Below, one piece after another: positions 24,156 to 32,621 of a DNA stretch of 64,000 nucleotides. Both the position numbers and the translations under genes were made by a program. Positions within the stretch are counted from its first letter, which is position 1, and each line of letters begins with the position of its first letter. The notes under the pieces are model-generated. The model saw only the letters and a list, made by a program, of their open reading frames with translations, had not been told where the DNA came from and did not search any database. The DNA comes from Aliishimia sp965656085. GTDB lineage: Bacteria > Pseudomonadota > Alphaproteobacteria > Rhodobacterales > Rhodobacteraceae. The DNA is taken from positions 90,673 to 154,672 of the forward strand of contig CBFHJA010000003.1 in NCBI GenBank assembly GCA_965656085.1, read 5' to 3'.

Positions 24156-25337
24156 CTACTGCAAATCCGCGAACGCTTCGGCCATGCGCTCCGTGGCTTC
24201 CTGCACCCGCGCGCGCGGCGTCGCGATATTGAACCGCAGGAAGCTCTCGCCACCCGACCCGAAGGTCGGGCCATGGTTCACCGCGATCCGCGCATCCTCC
24301 TGCACCCGCCGGGTGAATTCCTCGCGGCTCATGCCCGTGCCATCAAAATCCACCCAGGACAGGTAGGTCGCTTCCAGCGGCATCGAAGACAGCCCCGGAA
24401 TCGCATTGATCGCCGCGTCGAAAACCTTCCGGTTGCCGTCGAGATAGGCCACCAGATCATCGACCCATGCCGCGCCCTCCGGGCTATACGCGGCCGTTGC
24501 CATGAACAGCCCAAACGAATTGGGCGACAGGCCCAGCGCCGCCATGCGCGCGGCGAATTTCGCGCGCAGATCGGGGTTGGCGATGATGACATTGCCCGAA
24601 TGACTGCCCGCGATGTTGAAGGTTTTCGTCGTCGCGGTCATCATCACCAACCGGTCTTCGATCCCGTCGATCAGCGCCATCGGGATGTGTTTGTGGCCGG
24701 GCATGACGAGATCGTGGTGAATCTCGTCAGAGACCAGCACCAGATCGTGCCGGGTGGCGAAGGCCGCGATCTGCTCCAGTTCCGCACGGCTCCAGACCCG
24801 CCCGCCGGGGTTGTGCGGCGAGCACAGGATCAGCATACGCTCCCGTCCGGTCATCTGCGCGTCATAGGCGTCGAAATCCAGCGTATAGCGCCCCGCCTCA
24901 TTGACCATCCGGCATTCCACCACATCGCGGCCCGCCGCTTCGATGATCCGCGCAAAGGCATGATAAACAGGGGTAAAGAGCACGATCCCGTCACCCGGCG
25001 CGGTGAAGGCATCGACGCACATGGCGGTGCCGTTGACCAAACCATGCGTGGTGAACACACCGCTGGTGTCCGGCGTCCAGCCGTGGCGGGTCTCCATCCA
25101 CCACCGTATGGCTGCGAGATATTCGCGATCATCTCCGAAATACCCCATCACCCCGTGATCGACTTGGCGCTGCACCGCGTCCAGAACGCATTTGGGGGGG
25201 CGGAAATCCATGTCGGCCACCCACATGGCAAGCCCGTCCTCCGCCGAGACACCATAAACGGTCTCCATCTTGTCCCATTTGGCGCAATGGGTTCCGCGTC
25301 GGTCAATGATCTCGTCGAAGGGCGTATCGAGGCTCAT
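24156..25337 (-). CDS. MalY/PatB family PLP aminotransferase (cystathionine beta-lyase type)
   Basis: A 393-residue fold-type I PLP enzyme. Seen: MWVADMDFRPPKCV at the start, LCSPHNPGGRVWSR, VSDEIHHDLV with the cofactor aspartate, and TATTKTFNIAGSHSGN with the PLP lysine. MalY/PatB proteins typically split C-S bonds in cystathionine or cysteine conjugates, sometimes with a regulatory side role. The start MSLDTP at 25337 has AGGAG upstream; an open frame running further upstream overlaps def genes on the other strand and is rejected. Confidence 0.9.
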   Translation of the reverse strand: MSLDTPFDEIIDRRGTHCAKWDKMETVYGVSAEDGLAMWVADMDFRPPKCVLDAVQRQVDHGVMGYFGDDREYLAAIRWWMETRHGWTPDTSGVFTTHGLVNGTAMCVDAFTAPGDGIVLFTPVYHAFARIIEAAGRDVVECRMVNEAGRYTLDFDAYDAQMTGRERMLILCSPHNPGGRVWSRAELEQIAAFATRHDLVLVSDEIHHDLVMPGHKHIPMALIDGIEDRLVMMTATTKTFNIAGSHSGNVIIANPDLRAKFAARMAALGLSPNSFGLFMATAAYSPEGAAWVDDLVAYLDGNRKVFDAAINAIPGLSSMPLEATYLSWVDFDGTGMSREEFTRRVQEDARIAVNHGPTFGSGGESFLRFNIATPRARVQEATERMAEAFADLQ

Positions 25338-25433
25338 GGGGTCTGCTCCTGTAATTTCGTGCCGGATCGTAGCGCGCTGCTTGGGAGGCGCAAGCGGATT
25401 GAAGCCCGGACGAAGCTGGCTTAAATGGGCGCT

Positions 25434-25955
25434 ATGAAATTGCCCATCCTGATCCACCCGGACCCTCGCCTCAAGAAGGTCGCAGCCGCGCTGGAAGACA
25501 GCTCGGACGAGCTGCGCCAACTCGGCAAGGATATGCTGGAGACCATGTATGCCGCGCCGGGGATCGGGCTCGCGGGGCCGCAAGTGTCGGTTCTGCAACG
25601 GATCATCGCGCTGGATTGCAACAAGCCGGACGAGGGCGATGGCCCGCGCCCGTTGGTGATGCTCAACCCCGAAGTGGTGGCCACGTCGGACACGCTGAAC
25701 ACATATGAAGAGGGCTGCCTGTCGATCCCCGAGCAATATGCCGACGTCACGCGTCCCGCCGAGGTCGAGGTGCGCTGGCTCGATCTCGATGGCCATGAGA
25801 AGCAGGAAACCTTCGACGGGCTCTGGGCGACCTGCGTGCAGCACGAGATCGACCATCTCGACGGCAAGCTGTTCATTGACTACCTCAAACCGCTCAAACG
25901 GCAGATGATCACGCGCAAGATGGTCAAGCTGAAGAAAGAGCGGGCGCGCGGATGA
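25434..25955 (+). CDS. def: Peptide deformylase
   Basis: A 173-residue Fe/Zn enzyme that removes the formyl group from new proteins. All three motifs are present: GIGLAGPQV (usually GxGLAAPQ), EEGCLS with the metal cysteine, and QHEIDHLDG with the HExxH metal histidines and catalytic Glu. An ATG at 25425 is an alternative start. It is first of three deformylase genes linked by 4-bp overlaps, ahead of fmt. This is the copy most like standard Def. Confidence 0.95.
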   Translation: MKLPILIHPDPRLKKVAAALEDSSDELRQLGKDMLETMYAAPGIGLAGPQVSVLQRIIALDCNKPDEGDGPRPLVMLNPEVVATSDTLNTYEEGCLSIPEQYADVTRPAEVEVRWLDLDGHEKQETFDGLWATCVQHEIDHLDGKLFIDYLKPLKRQMITRKMVKLKKERARG

Positions 25956-26449
25956 GCGTTCTGCCAATCCTCACATGGCCCGACGCGCGCCTCGCCGAGA
26001 CCTGCGCGCCCTGCACGCCGGCAGAGGAGACCCGGAGGCTGGCGCAGGCCATGCTCGACACCATGTATGCCGCCCCCGGGCGCGGGCTGGCCGCGCCGCA
26101 AATCGGGCGGATGATCCGGCTTTTCGTGATGGATGTGACGTGGAAAGAGGGCACGCCCGCGCCGCAGGTCTTTCTCAACCCGGAAATCACATGGCGCAGC
26201 GAGGCCACCGCGACCGGCGAAGAAGGCTGCCTGTCGATCCCGGGCATCACGACGCAAATCACCCGCCCGGCAGAGATCGACCTGCGCTGGCAGGACCTGG
26301 ACGGTCAGGCGCACTCAGGGCGGTTTGACGGCTTCGCGGCGGCCTGCATCCAGCACGAAACCGACCATCTCGACGGGGTACTCACACTGGACCGCCTCAC
26401 GCCCGAGGCCCGGGCCGAGGCGGTCGCCGCCTATGAGGCACGTGCATGA
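25952..26449 (+). CDS. Peptide deformylase, second copy
   Basis: A 165-residue paralogue with intact motifs GRGLAAPQIG, EEGCLSIPG and QHETDHLDG, so it should be active. Its start overlaps the previous stop (ATGA) and its own stop overlaps the third copy. Identity to copy one looks moderate, which suggests old divergence rather than a recent duplication. A specialised substrate set is possible but not shown. Confidence 0.92.
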   Translation: MSVLPILTWPDARLAETCAPCTPAEETRRLAQAMLDTMYAAPGRGLAAPQIGRMIRLFVMDVTWKEGTPAPQVFLNPEITWRSEATATGEEGCLSIPGITTQITRPAEIDLRWQDLDGQAHSGRFDGFAAACIQHETDHLDGVLTLDRLTPEARAEAVAAYEARA

Positions 26450-26943
26450 CGGTGCGCCCCATCCTTCTCTGGCCGGACAAACGTCTCCGTATGGATGCAG
26501 CGCCGGTCGAAGAGATCACCGACGAGATAAAGAGTATCTGGCAGGACATGATCGACACGATGGACGCGGTACCGGGCGTCGGTCTCGCGGCGCCCCAGAT
26601 CGGCGTGGCGCTCCGGCTTGCCGTGGTCGATGTGACCCCGGACCGCACAAGACGTATCCGTATGGCAAACCCGATGGTCATCGACGCCAGCGACGAGCTG
26701 CGCAGCCACGAGGAGGCGAGCCCCTGCCTGCCCGGTGTTAGCGCCAAGCTGAAACGCCCGCGCAAAGTCGCCGTGCGGTTTCTCAACGAGAACGGCGTGA
26801 TCATGCGCCGCGACTTCGAGGATCTCGAAGCGACCTCCGTGCAACACCAGATCGACCATTTGAACGGACGGCTGTTCTTTCACAACCTGAGCAAGGTCAA
26901 GCAGGATATGCTGCTGCGTAAAGCAAGAAAATCAAAGGGGTAG
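26446..26943 (+). CDS. Peptide deformylase-like protein, catalytic site altered
   Basis: A 165-residue third paralogue. Motif 1 is intact (GVGLAAPQIG), but motif 2 reads EEASPCLPG, so the usual metal cysteine position holds Ser and a Cys lies two residues later. Motif 3 reads QHQIDHLNG, with the catalytic Glu of HExxH replaced by Gln. Substituting that Glu inactivates known deformylases, so this is probably not a normal deformylase. It ends 3 bp before fmt. Confidence 0.88.
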   Translation: MTVRPILLWPDKRLRMDAAPVEEITDEIKSIWQDMIDTMDAVPGVGLAAPQIGVALRLAVVDVTPDRTRRIRMANPMVIDASDELRSHEEASPCLPGVSAKLKRPRKVAVRFLNENGVIMRRDFEDLEATSVQHQIDHLNGRLFFHNLSKVKQDMLLRKARKSKG

Positions 26944-26946
26944 CCT

Positions 26947-27852
26947 GTGAACGTGGTCTTTATGGGAACGCCTGAATTCTCGGTTCCCGCGCTTGAGGCC
27001 GTCTATGCCGAACATCGTGTGTTGGCGGCCTACACACAGCCCCCCCGCCCCGCCGGGCGTGGCAAGAAACCCCGCCCCTCGCCCGTGCAAGAGCGCGCCG
27101 AAGCATTGGGGATCCCGGTCCGCCACCCGTCCTCGCTGCGCTCTGAAGAGGCGCAGGCGGAGTTCGCGGCGCTCGGCGCAGATGTGGCGGTCGTGGTGGC
27201 CTATGGTCTGATCCTGCCGCAAGCGATTCTCAATGCGCCCACGTATGGATGTCTGAACATTCACGCCTCGCTCCTGCCGCGCTGGCGCGGGGCCGCGCCG
27301 ATCCACCGGGCGGTGATGGCAGGGGATGCGGAAACCGGCGTGTGCATCATGCAGATGGAAGCCGGGCTTGATACCGGCCCGGTCTTGCTGCGCCGCAGCG
27401 TGCCCATCGCGCTGGATATGACCACCGGCGTGTTGCATGACAAGCTCAGCGCGCTTGGCGCCATGGCCATCGGCGATGCGCTGGCGCAACTGACCGATCT
27501 CACGCCAGAGCCGCAGCCCGAGACCGGCGTGACCTATGCCGAGAAGATCGACAAGGCCGAAGCGCGGATCGACTGGACCTGGCCCGCCATCGAGATCGAC
27601 CGGCACATCCGTGGTCTGTCCCCCTTCCCCGGCGCATGGTGCGACTGTCAGGGACAGCGCCTGAAACTGCTCGCCAGCACGCTCGCGGAAGGCAGCGGCG
27701 CGCCCGGCGAAGTGCTCTCGGACGATCTGACCGTCGCCTGCGGAACCGGAGCGGTCCGGATCACCCGCTTGCAACGGGCGGGCAAAGGCGCGCAAGATGC
27801 GGGCGAGTTCCAGCGCGGTGCGCAGATCGCACCGGGCACGCGCCTGACCTGA
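26947..27852 (+). CDS. fmt: Methionyl-tRNA formyltransferase
   Basis: A 301-residue enzyme that formylates initiator Met-tRNA with 10-formyl-tetrahydrofolate. Seen: VVFMGTPEFSVPALEAV, the catalytic NIHASLLPRWRGAAPIHRAVMAGD (Asn, His, and the SLLPRWRG loop) and the later D. The GTG start at 26947 lies 3 bp after the third def gene. Formylation and deformylation genes in one operon is common in alphaproteobacteria. Confidence 0.97.
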   Translation: MNVVFMGTPEFSVPALEAVYAEHRVLAAYTQPPRPAGRGKKPRPSPVQERAEALGIPVRHPSSLRSEEAQAEFAALGADVAVVVAYGLILPQAILNAPTYGCLNIHASLLPRWRGAAPIHRAVMAGDAETGVCIMQMEAGLDTGPVLLRRSVPIALDMTTGVLHDKLSALGAMAIGDALAQLTDLTPEPQPETGVTYAEKIDKAEARIDWTWPAIEIDRHIRGLSPFPGAWCDCQGQRLKLLASTLAEGSGAPGEVLSDDLTVACGTGAVRITRLQRAGKGAQDAGEFQRGAQIAPGTRLT

Positions 27853-27867
27853 CCTTCGGAGGCCCCC

Positions 27868-28104
27868 ATGCAGATCGTCTGGCTCATCATCGTCGGTGCG
27901 GCGGCGGGCTTCATCGCCACCCGCCTGCTGAAAATGGAGACCGATCTGGTCACCACCGTCGCCATCGGCATGGTCGGCGCGCTGCTCGGCGGTTTGCTTC
28001 TGCAGGTGGCAGCCGGCGTTCTCGGCCTGCTCGGCGGCTTTGTCGGTGCGGTCCTTGGCGCGATGCTGGTGCTGTGGCTCTGGGAGCAGATCAAGAAGCG
28101 GTAA
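27868..28104 (+). CDS. GlsB/YeaQ/YmgE family small membrane protein
   Basis: A 78-residue, glycine-rich membrane protein with three short hydrophobic segments and the family pattern WLIIVGAAAGFIATRL at the start, followed by TTVAIGMVGALLGG and GGFVGAVLGAMLVLWLW. The family is often called transglycosylase-associated without enzymatic proof; expression is often stress-linked. GGAGG RBS upstream. It may be the last gene of the def-fmt transcript. Confidence 0.85.
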   Translation: MQIVWLIIVGAAAGFIATRLLKMETDLVTTVAIGMVGALLGGLLLQVAAGVLGLLGGFVGAVLGAMLVLWLWEQIKKR

Positions 28105-28105
28105 A

Positions 28106-28151
28106 GCATGTCGCTGAAAAGTGGAGTGCGGTTTTCAGCTTTTCGACATGC
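28106..28151. repeat. Two-tier palindromic intergenic repeat
   Basis: Outer arms GCATGTCG at 28106-28113 and CGACATGC at 28144-28151; inner arms CTGAAAA at 28114-28120 and TTTTCAG at 28132-28138. It begins right after the stop of the small membrane protein and lies between convergent genes. Sequences of this kind are dispersed in many alphaproteobacterial genomes; here it may also end transcription. Confidence 0.65.
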
Positions 28152-28163
28152 GCTCTCAAGCCG

Positions 28164-28619
28164 CTAACCCTTCTTGAACGGTGCCATCCCGGCGCGCGCC
28201 AATTCATCGGCGCGCTCGTTCTCCGGGTGCCCGGCATGGCCCTTGACCCATTCCCATGTCACGTCGTGCCGCGCCTGCGCCGCATCAAGCCGCTGCCACA
28301 GATCGACATTCTTCACCGGCTTCTTCGAGGCCGTCTTCCAGCCCTTGCGCTTCCAGCCCTGCATCCACTCGGTCACGCCGTTCTTCACATAGGCGCTGTC
28401 GGTCACGATGGTGAGTGCGGAGGGCTTGCTGAGGGTCTCCAGCGCGGTGATCGCGGCCATCAACTCCATGCGGTTGTTGGTGGTTTCAGCCTCGCCGCCA
28501 CTGAGTTCGCGCTCGCGCAGCACCCTGTCGCCCTCCCGCGCGATCAGCAGCGCCCCCCAGCCGCCCGGCCCCGGATTGCCCGAGCACGCGCCGTCCGTGT
28601 AGGCAAAGAGCTCAGCCAT
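28164..28619 (-). CDS. rnhA: Ribonuclease HI
   Basis: A 151-residue enzyme that cuts the RNA strand of RNA-DNA hybrids. The metal-binding acids are all visible: Asp in YTDGACSGNPGPGGWG, Glu in NNRMELMAAI, Asp in VTDSAYVKNG and Asp in NERADELA. Length and order are standard. Its start overlaps the stop of the methyltransferase gene by 8 bp. Confidence 0.96.
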   Translation of the reverse strand: MAELFAYTDGACSGNPGPGGWGALLIAREGDRVLRERELSGGEAETTNNRMELMAAITALETLSKPSALTIVTDSAYVKNGVTEWMQGWKRKGWKTASKKPVKNVDLWQRLDAAQARHDVTWEWVKGHAGHPENERADELARAGMAPFKKG

Positions 28620-29211
28620 GCTTGATCCCGTGCATTACGATCCACGGGTCCGTCGCCCCGCTCAGCCCCGCGCCTTCCCCGAACCAGCGCTCCACAGGCA
28701 CGAGTCCGACCTCCTCAAACAGCTGTTCCAACTGCGCCTCGGTCACATAGGTGTAGCGGCGGCCCATGCTGTCCCGGTGCATCCCCTCCCCGAGCTTCAT
28801 GCCCATGTGGAACACGCCCCCCGGCTTCAGCGCGGTCGCAATGGCGGCCAGATGGCGGGAGATATCGGTGATTTCCGCATGCAGAAGACAGAAATTGGCG
28901 AAGATCCCGTCGAACAGGGCCGCGCCCGAGATATCGTCGAACACTTCGCGGCGCACCGTCACCCCCGGCCGTGTCTGCGCGATGGCAACCATCTCGGCGC
29001 TGGCATCGGTGGCGAGCACCTCATGCCCCTCGGCGGCCATCAGCCCGGCAGACCGCCCCGGCCCGCATCCCAGATCCCACAAGCGCGCACCCGGAGGCAC
29101 CCGGTCCAGAAACGCGCGCAACTGCGCGTCCGGCCCGCCCTTGCCGCTGAACCGCGAATTATATTCCGCCGCCTTCGCGTCATAGACCTCCAGCGTTTCC
29201 TTGTCAGCCAT
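28612..29211 (-). CDS. Class I SAM-dependent methyltransferase
   Basis: A 199-residue protein with the SAM-binding motif LWDLGCGPGRSAGLMA near residues 45-60, motif II-like VLATDASAEMVAIA, and FDGIFANFCLLHAE before the substrate region. It most resembles UbiE/Methyltransf_11 enzymes; the substrate is unknown. The start MADKETLEV at 29211 has GGAGGGC upstream. It forms an operon with rnhA. Confidence 0.88.
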   Translation of the reverse strand: MADKETLEVYDAKAAEYNSRFSGKGGPDAQLRAFLDRVPPGARLWDLGCGPGRSAGLMAAEGHEVLATDASAEMVAIAQTRPGVTVRREVFDDISGAALFDGIFANFCLLHAEITDISRHLAAIATALKPGGVFHMGMKLGEGMHRDSMGRRYTYVTEAQLEQLFEEVGLVPVERWFGEGAGLSGATDPWIVMHGIKHG

Positions 29212-29251
29212 GTCTCGCCCTCCGTTGCCGGGTCTGTTCCGGGGGCTTGTC

Positions 29252-29704
29252 TCACAGCACGACGCCGACGCCAAGACACAGCACGACAACGGCGGTGAGC
29301 AAAAGGCGCAGGGACATCCACCATTTCGGGGTCAGGCCCCATGACGAGAACGCAAAGTCGAGCAGCAGCAGCGCCGCGAAACCGACGATCAGGTTCGTGC
29401 CCCCGCCCACCGGCCCGCCGCCGGTCATGAAGAACGCCCAAAGCGCCGGGATCACCGAGAGCGTGTAGCCGGTGGCGGCCTGCGCGCCTTGGGCCTTGGT
29501 CGCAAAGCCCCAGAGCACGCCGGACATGAAGCTCAGGATCACCGGGCCATAGAAAAGCTGCACATAAGGCCCGACGAAGCGCGGCCCGAGATTGACGGCA
29601 CCCCACGCTTGCAGGGCCGGCGAGAGCACCGTGGCGGCCCCCCAGACGAAGGGGATCAAGCCAGCAAGGCCGAGAAGGAGCGGGGCGCGGGGGATCTGAG
29701 TCAT
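29252..29704 (-). CDS. DUF3429 family membrane protein
   Basis: A 150-residue membrane protein with about five transmembrane segments and the DUF3429 pattern: LLLGLAGLIPFVWG, then YVQLFYGPVILSFMSGVLWGFA and TGYTLSVIPALWAFF. Function unknown. The start is MTQIPRAP at 29704, with an ATG at 29713 as an alternative; no clear RBS for either. Same direction as the methyltransferase gene 40 bp downstream. Confidence 0.82.
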   Translation of the reverse strand: MTQIPRAPLLLGLAGLIPFVWGAATVLSPALQAWGAVNLGPRFVGPYVQLFYGPVILSFMSGVLWGFATKAQGAQAATGYTLSVIPALWAFFMTGGGPVGGGTNLIVGFAALLLLDFAFSSWGLTPKWWMSLRLLLTAVVVLCLGVGVVL

Positions 29705-29742
29705 GCCGGGCATAATGGCGCGCGGCGCGCGGGCTTCAAGCG

Positions 29743-29817
29743 CCTGTTTTCTGTTTCACTTGGCTCGATAAACTCCGGGGGGTCCCGCAGGGACGGAGGC
29801 AGAGCCCCCAAGCCCCC
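29743..29817. repeat. CCTGTTTTC-type intergenic motif
   Basis: CCTGTTTTCTGTTTCACTTG at 29743-29762, then ACTCCGGGGGG near 29772 and a GC-rich GGAGGCAGAGCCCCC hairpin-like tail up to the ispH stop. Related to the copies at 8515, 36271 and 39337. Confidence 0.55.
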
Positions 29818-30768
29818 TCAGGCAGGCTCACGCAACACGCGCGGCACCTTGAACTCCACGTTCTCGACGGCGGTCTCCACCATCTCGCGGGTGACGTCGT
29901 AGCGCTCCCCGAAGGCCGCGATGACCTCTTCGATCAGCACTTCCGGCGCCGAGGCCCCGGCGGTGATACCGATCGTGCGGATGCCCTCCAGCGCGCGCCA
30001 GTCGATATCGGCGGCGCGCTGCACCAATTGCGCATAGGAACAGCCCGCCTTTGCTCCGACCTCCACGAGCCGCTTGGAATTGCTCGAATTGGGCGCGCCC
30101 ACGACCAGCATCGCGTCGCATTTCGGCGCCATGGCCTTCACCGCTTCCTGCCGGTTGGTGGTGGCATAGCAGATGTCTTCCTTGTGCGGGCCGACGATGG
30201 CCGGGAAGCGCGCCTGCAGGGCGGCGACGATATCGGCGGTGTCATCCACCGAGAGCGTGGTTTGCGTGACGAACGCGAGCCGCTCGGGGTCGCGGACCTC
30301 CAGATGCGCCACGTCCTCCGCAGTCTCGACCAAAAGCACTTCGCCCTCAGGCAGTTGCCCCATGGTGCCGACGGTCTCGGGGTGGCCCTTGTGGCCGATC
30401 ATCACCATTTGCAGCCCGTTCTCATGGTGCCGGGCGGCTTCGATATGCACCTTGCTCACCAGCGGGCAGGTGGCGTCCACATAGACCATCTTGCGCGCCT
30501 GTGCGGCGGCGGGCACGGATTTCGGCACGCCATGAGCGGAAAAGATCACCGGACGGTCGCCGGGGCACTCGTCGAGGTCCTCGACGAAAACTGCGCCCTT
30601 GGCCTTGAGCCCGTCGACGACGAACTTGTTGTGCACGATCTCATGGCGCACATAGACCGGCGCGCCCCATTTCTCCAAGGCCATCTCGACGATCTTGATC
30701 GCGCGGTCGACCCCGGCGCAGAACCCGCGCGGGGCGGCAAGGTAGAGGGTCAGCGGTGGTTTGCTCAT
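29818..30768 (-). CDS. ispH: 4-hydroxy-3-methylbut-2-enyl diphosphate reductase
   Basis: A 316-residue iron-sulfur enzyme, the last step of the MEP isoprenoid pathway, producing IPP and DMAPP. The three Fe-S cysteines are visible in AAPRGFCAGVDRAI (Cys17), VDATCPLVSKVH and AGCSYAQLVQ. Active-site residues VRHEIVHNKFVV, FSAHGVPKSV and GAPNSSNSKRLVEV are intact. Length is normal. It is the last gene before the NYN-domain gene terminator. Confidence 0.97.
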   Translation of the reverse strand: MSKPPLTLYLAAPRGFCAGVDRAIKIVEMALEKWGAPVYVRHEIVHNKFVVDGLKAKGAVFVEDLDECPGDRPVIFSAHGVPKSVPAAAQARKMVYVDATCPLVSKVHIEAARHHENGLQMVMIGHKGHPETVGTMGQLPEGEVLLVETAEDVAHLEVRDPERLAFVTQTTLSVDDTADIVAALQARFPAIVGPHKEDICYATTNRQEAVKAMAPKCDAMLVVGAPNSSNSKRLVEVGAKAGCSYAQLVQRAADIDWRALEGIRTIGITAGASAPEVLIEEVIAAFGERYDVTREMVETAVENVEFKVPRVLREPA

Positions 30769-30840
30769 GATCTGTCACTCCAGCTTGACACATTGGTACG
30801 CCGCCATGGCGGGCGCGTCCAGTCCGCAGCTTGCAACATA

Positions 30841-30869
30841 AGAAAAGGCCCCGCAAAACGCAGGGCCTT
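30841..30869. terminator. Terminator-like hairpin after the NYN gene
   Basis: AAGGCCC at 30845-30851 pairs with GGGCCTT at 30863-30869 around a loop containing AAAA. On the minus strand the stem is followed by TTTTC, typical of a rho-independent terminator for the gene starting at 31467. Confidence 0.75.
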
Positions 30870-30891
30870 GTCCAAGACGTATCGCCGCAGG

Positions 30892-31467
30892 TCAGCTGTC
30901 GGTGGTTTCGCTCACCGTCCGGCGTTCCTGCACGTGCTCGCGGGGTGGACGTCCGATGACGTCGCGCAACTCGTCGAGCTCGATGAAATTGTCGGCCTGA
31001 CGGCGCAGGTCGTCGGAGATCATCGGCGGCTGGCTGCGGATCGTGGAGACCACGGACACGCGTACGCCCTGACGCTGCAGGCTTTCGACCAGCGGGCGGA
31101 AATCGCCATCGCCGGAGAACAGCACGATATGATCCACGCGCGGCGCGAGTTCCATCGCGTCCACCGCAAGCTCTATATCCATGTTCCCCTTCACCTTCCG
31201 GCGGCCCATGCTGTCGGTGTATTCCTTGGCGGGCTTTGTCACCATCGAAAAGCCGTTGTAGTTCAGCCAGTCGACCAGCGGGCGGATCGGCGAATACTCG
31301 TCATTTTCGAGCAGCGCAGTATAGTAAAACGCCCGCAGCAGCTTCCCGCGCCGCATGAATTCCTGCCTCAGGAGCTTGTAGTCGATGTCAAAGCCAAGCG
31401 ACTTGGCGGCTGCGTAGAGGTTTGAGCCGTCAATGAACAAAGCCAAGCGGTCATCTTTGTAAAACAT
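30892..31467 (-). CDS. NYN domain (LabA/DUF88) protein
   Basis: A 191-residue PIN-like NYN domain protein. The acidic residues of the fold appear in LALFIDGSNLYAAAK near the start, VKGNMDIELAVDAMEL in the middle and IVLFSGDGDFRPLV towards the end. NYN proteins are predicted RNases; LabA-type members have varied roles. The start MFYKDDR at 31467 has AAGGAC upstream. It diverges from folK and has its own terminator. Confidence 0.9.
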   Translation of the reverse strand: MFYKDDRLALFIDGSNLYAAAKSLGFDIDYKLLRQEFMRRGKLLRAFYYTALLENDEYSPIRPLVDWLNYNGFSMVTKPAKEYTDSMGRRKVKGNMDIELAVDAMELAPRVDHIVLFSGDGDFRPLVESLQRQGVRVSVVSTIRSQPPMISDDLRRQADNFIELDELRDVIGRPPREHVQERRTVSETTDS

Positions 31468-31557
31468 CAAATGTCCTTTTCCGTTGGCGTCCGCTGTGTG
31501 GAGCCCGTGAGTGAGGTGGGCAACGGATGCGCCTTGTGAAAATAAGCAGAATTTGAC

Positions 31558-32187
31558 ATGCCGCAAGTCATGAAAGCGTCAGCGACACGTCAAAACCTGT
31601 CACAATTCCGATCAACTGCTTTGGTTGCCGCAGGGGCAAACACTAGCATAGGTGGTAGGTCCTTATCATCAACCATAGACGACGCTTTGCAAGACTTAAC
31701 TGACACAGCCGGTGCAATTTCGGCAGTCAGCCGCTACTTTTCGACCCCGGCCTTCCCGCCGGGCAGCGGCCCCGACTTCGTGAACGCCGCCTTTGCGTGG
31801 CACACGGACCTTGCGCCCGCAGAGATGCTCGCCGCGCTGCACGCGGTCGAGGCCGGGCTTGGGCGGGTGCGCGGCACGCGATGGGGCGCTCGCACGCTCG
31901 ATCTCGACCTGATCGCCGTGGGGCAGACGGTCGCGCCCGACCGGCAGACCGTGCAGCACTGGATCGACCTGCCGCTCCGCGCGCAGCAAAGCCGCGCCCC
32001 TGCAGACCTGATCCTGCCGCACCCCAGAGCGCAGGAACGGGCCTTCGTTCTGGTCCCGCTCTGCGACATCGCGCCGGACTGGCGGCACCCGATCCTGAAC
32101 CGCAGCGCCGCCGAAATGCGCGATGCGCTGCCGCAGGCCGATCTGGACAGCGTGATTCCACTTGAAAATCGCGACAAACAGCCCTAA
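31558..32187 (+). CDS. folK: 2-amino-4-hydroxy-6-hydroxymethyldihydropteridine pyrophosphokinase
   Basis: A 209-residue folate enzyme that transfers pyrophosphate from ATP to hydroxymethyldihydropterin. Seen: ALVAAGANTS, SRYFSTPAFPPGSGPDFVNAA and the signature RGTRWGARTLDLDLI, followed by LPHPRAQERAFVLVPL. The N-terminal 20 residues are not typical and the start is uncertain; ATG at 31558 or 31570 are options with weak RBSs. rpoZ follows after 43 bp. Confidence 0.92.
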   Translation: MPQVMKASATRQNLSQFRSTALVAAGANTSIGGRSLSSTIDDALQDLTDTAGAISAVSRYFSTPAFPPGSGPDFVNAAFAWHTDLAPAEMLAALHAVEAGLGRVRGTRWGARTLDLDLIAVGQTVAPDRQTVQHWIDLPLRAQQSRAPADLILPHPRAQERAFVLVPLCDIAPDWRHPILNRSAAEMRDALPQADLDSVIPLENRDKQP

Positions 32188-32230
32188 GTGACAGGCTCTT
32201 GATCCCAGCCCCGATCACCCGGAGAGACCC

Positions 32231-32584
32231 ATGGCCCGCGTTACGGTAGAAGATTGCGTCGATAAAGTCCCCAACCGCTTTGAGCTTGTGATGCTCGCGG
32301 CCCATCGCGCACGGGAGATTTCCGCTGGTGCGCCGATCACCGTGGAGCGCGACAACGACAAGAACCCGGTCGTGTCGCTGCGCGAGATCGCCGAGGAGAC
32401 CCAGAGCGCCGACGAGTTGCGCGAGCGGCTGATCGAATCGAATCAGACCCAGATCGAGGTGGACGAGCCCGAAGACGACGCCATGGCGCTTCTGATGGGC
32501 GCCGAGCAGGACAAGCCCGACGAGGACAGCATGTCCGAAGAGATGCTCCTGCGGCAACTGATGGCCGCTCAGGGTCAGGGATAA
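32231..32584 (+). CDS. rpoZ: RNA polymerase subunit omega
   Basis: A 117-residue protein starting MARVTVEDCVDKVPNRFELVMLAAHRAREI, the standard omega N-terminus, with an acidic C-terminal extension typical of alphaproteobacteria. Omega helps assemble RNA polymerase and forms part of the ppGpp site 1. Directly followed by the ppGpp synthetase/hydrolase gene, a widely conserved pairing. Confidence 0.97.
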   Translation: MARVTVEDCVDKVPNRFELVMLAAHRAREISAGAPITVERDNDKNPVVSLREIAEETQSADELRERLIESNQTQIEVDEPEDDAMALLMGAEQDKPDEDSMSEEMLLRQLMAAQGQG

Positions 32585-32621
32585 GCGGAGCGCGCCGACC
32601 CGCGCTGCCAAAGGACGGACC

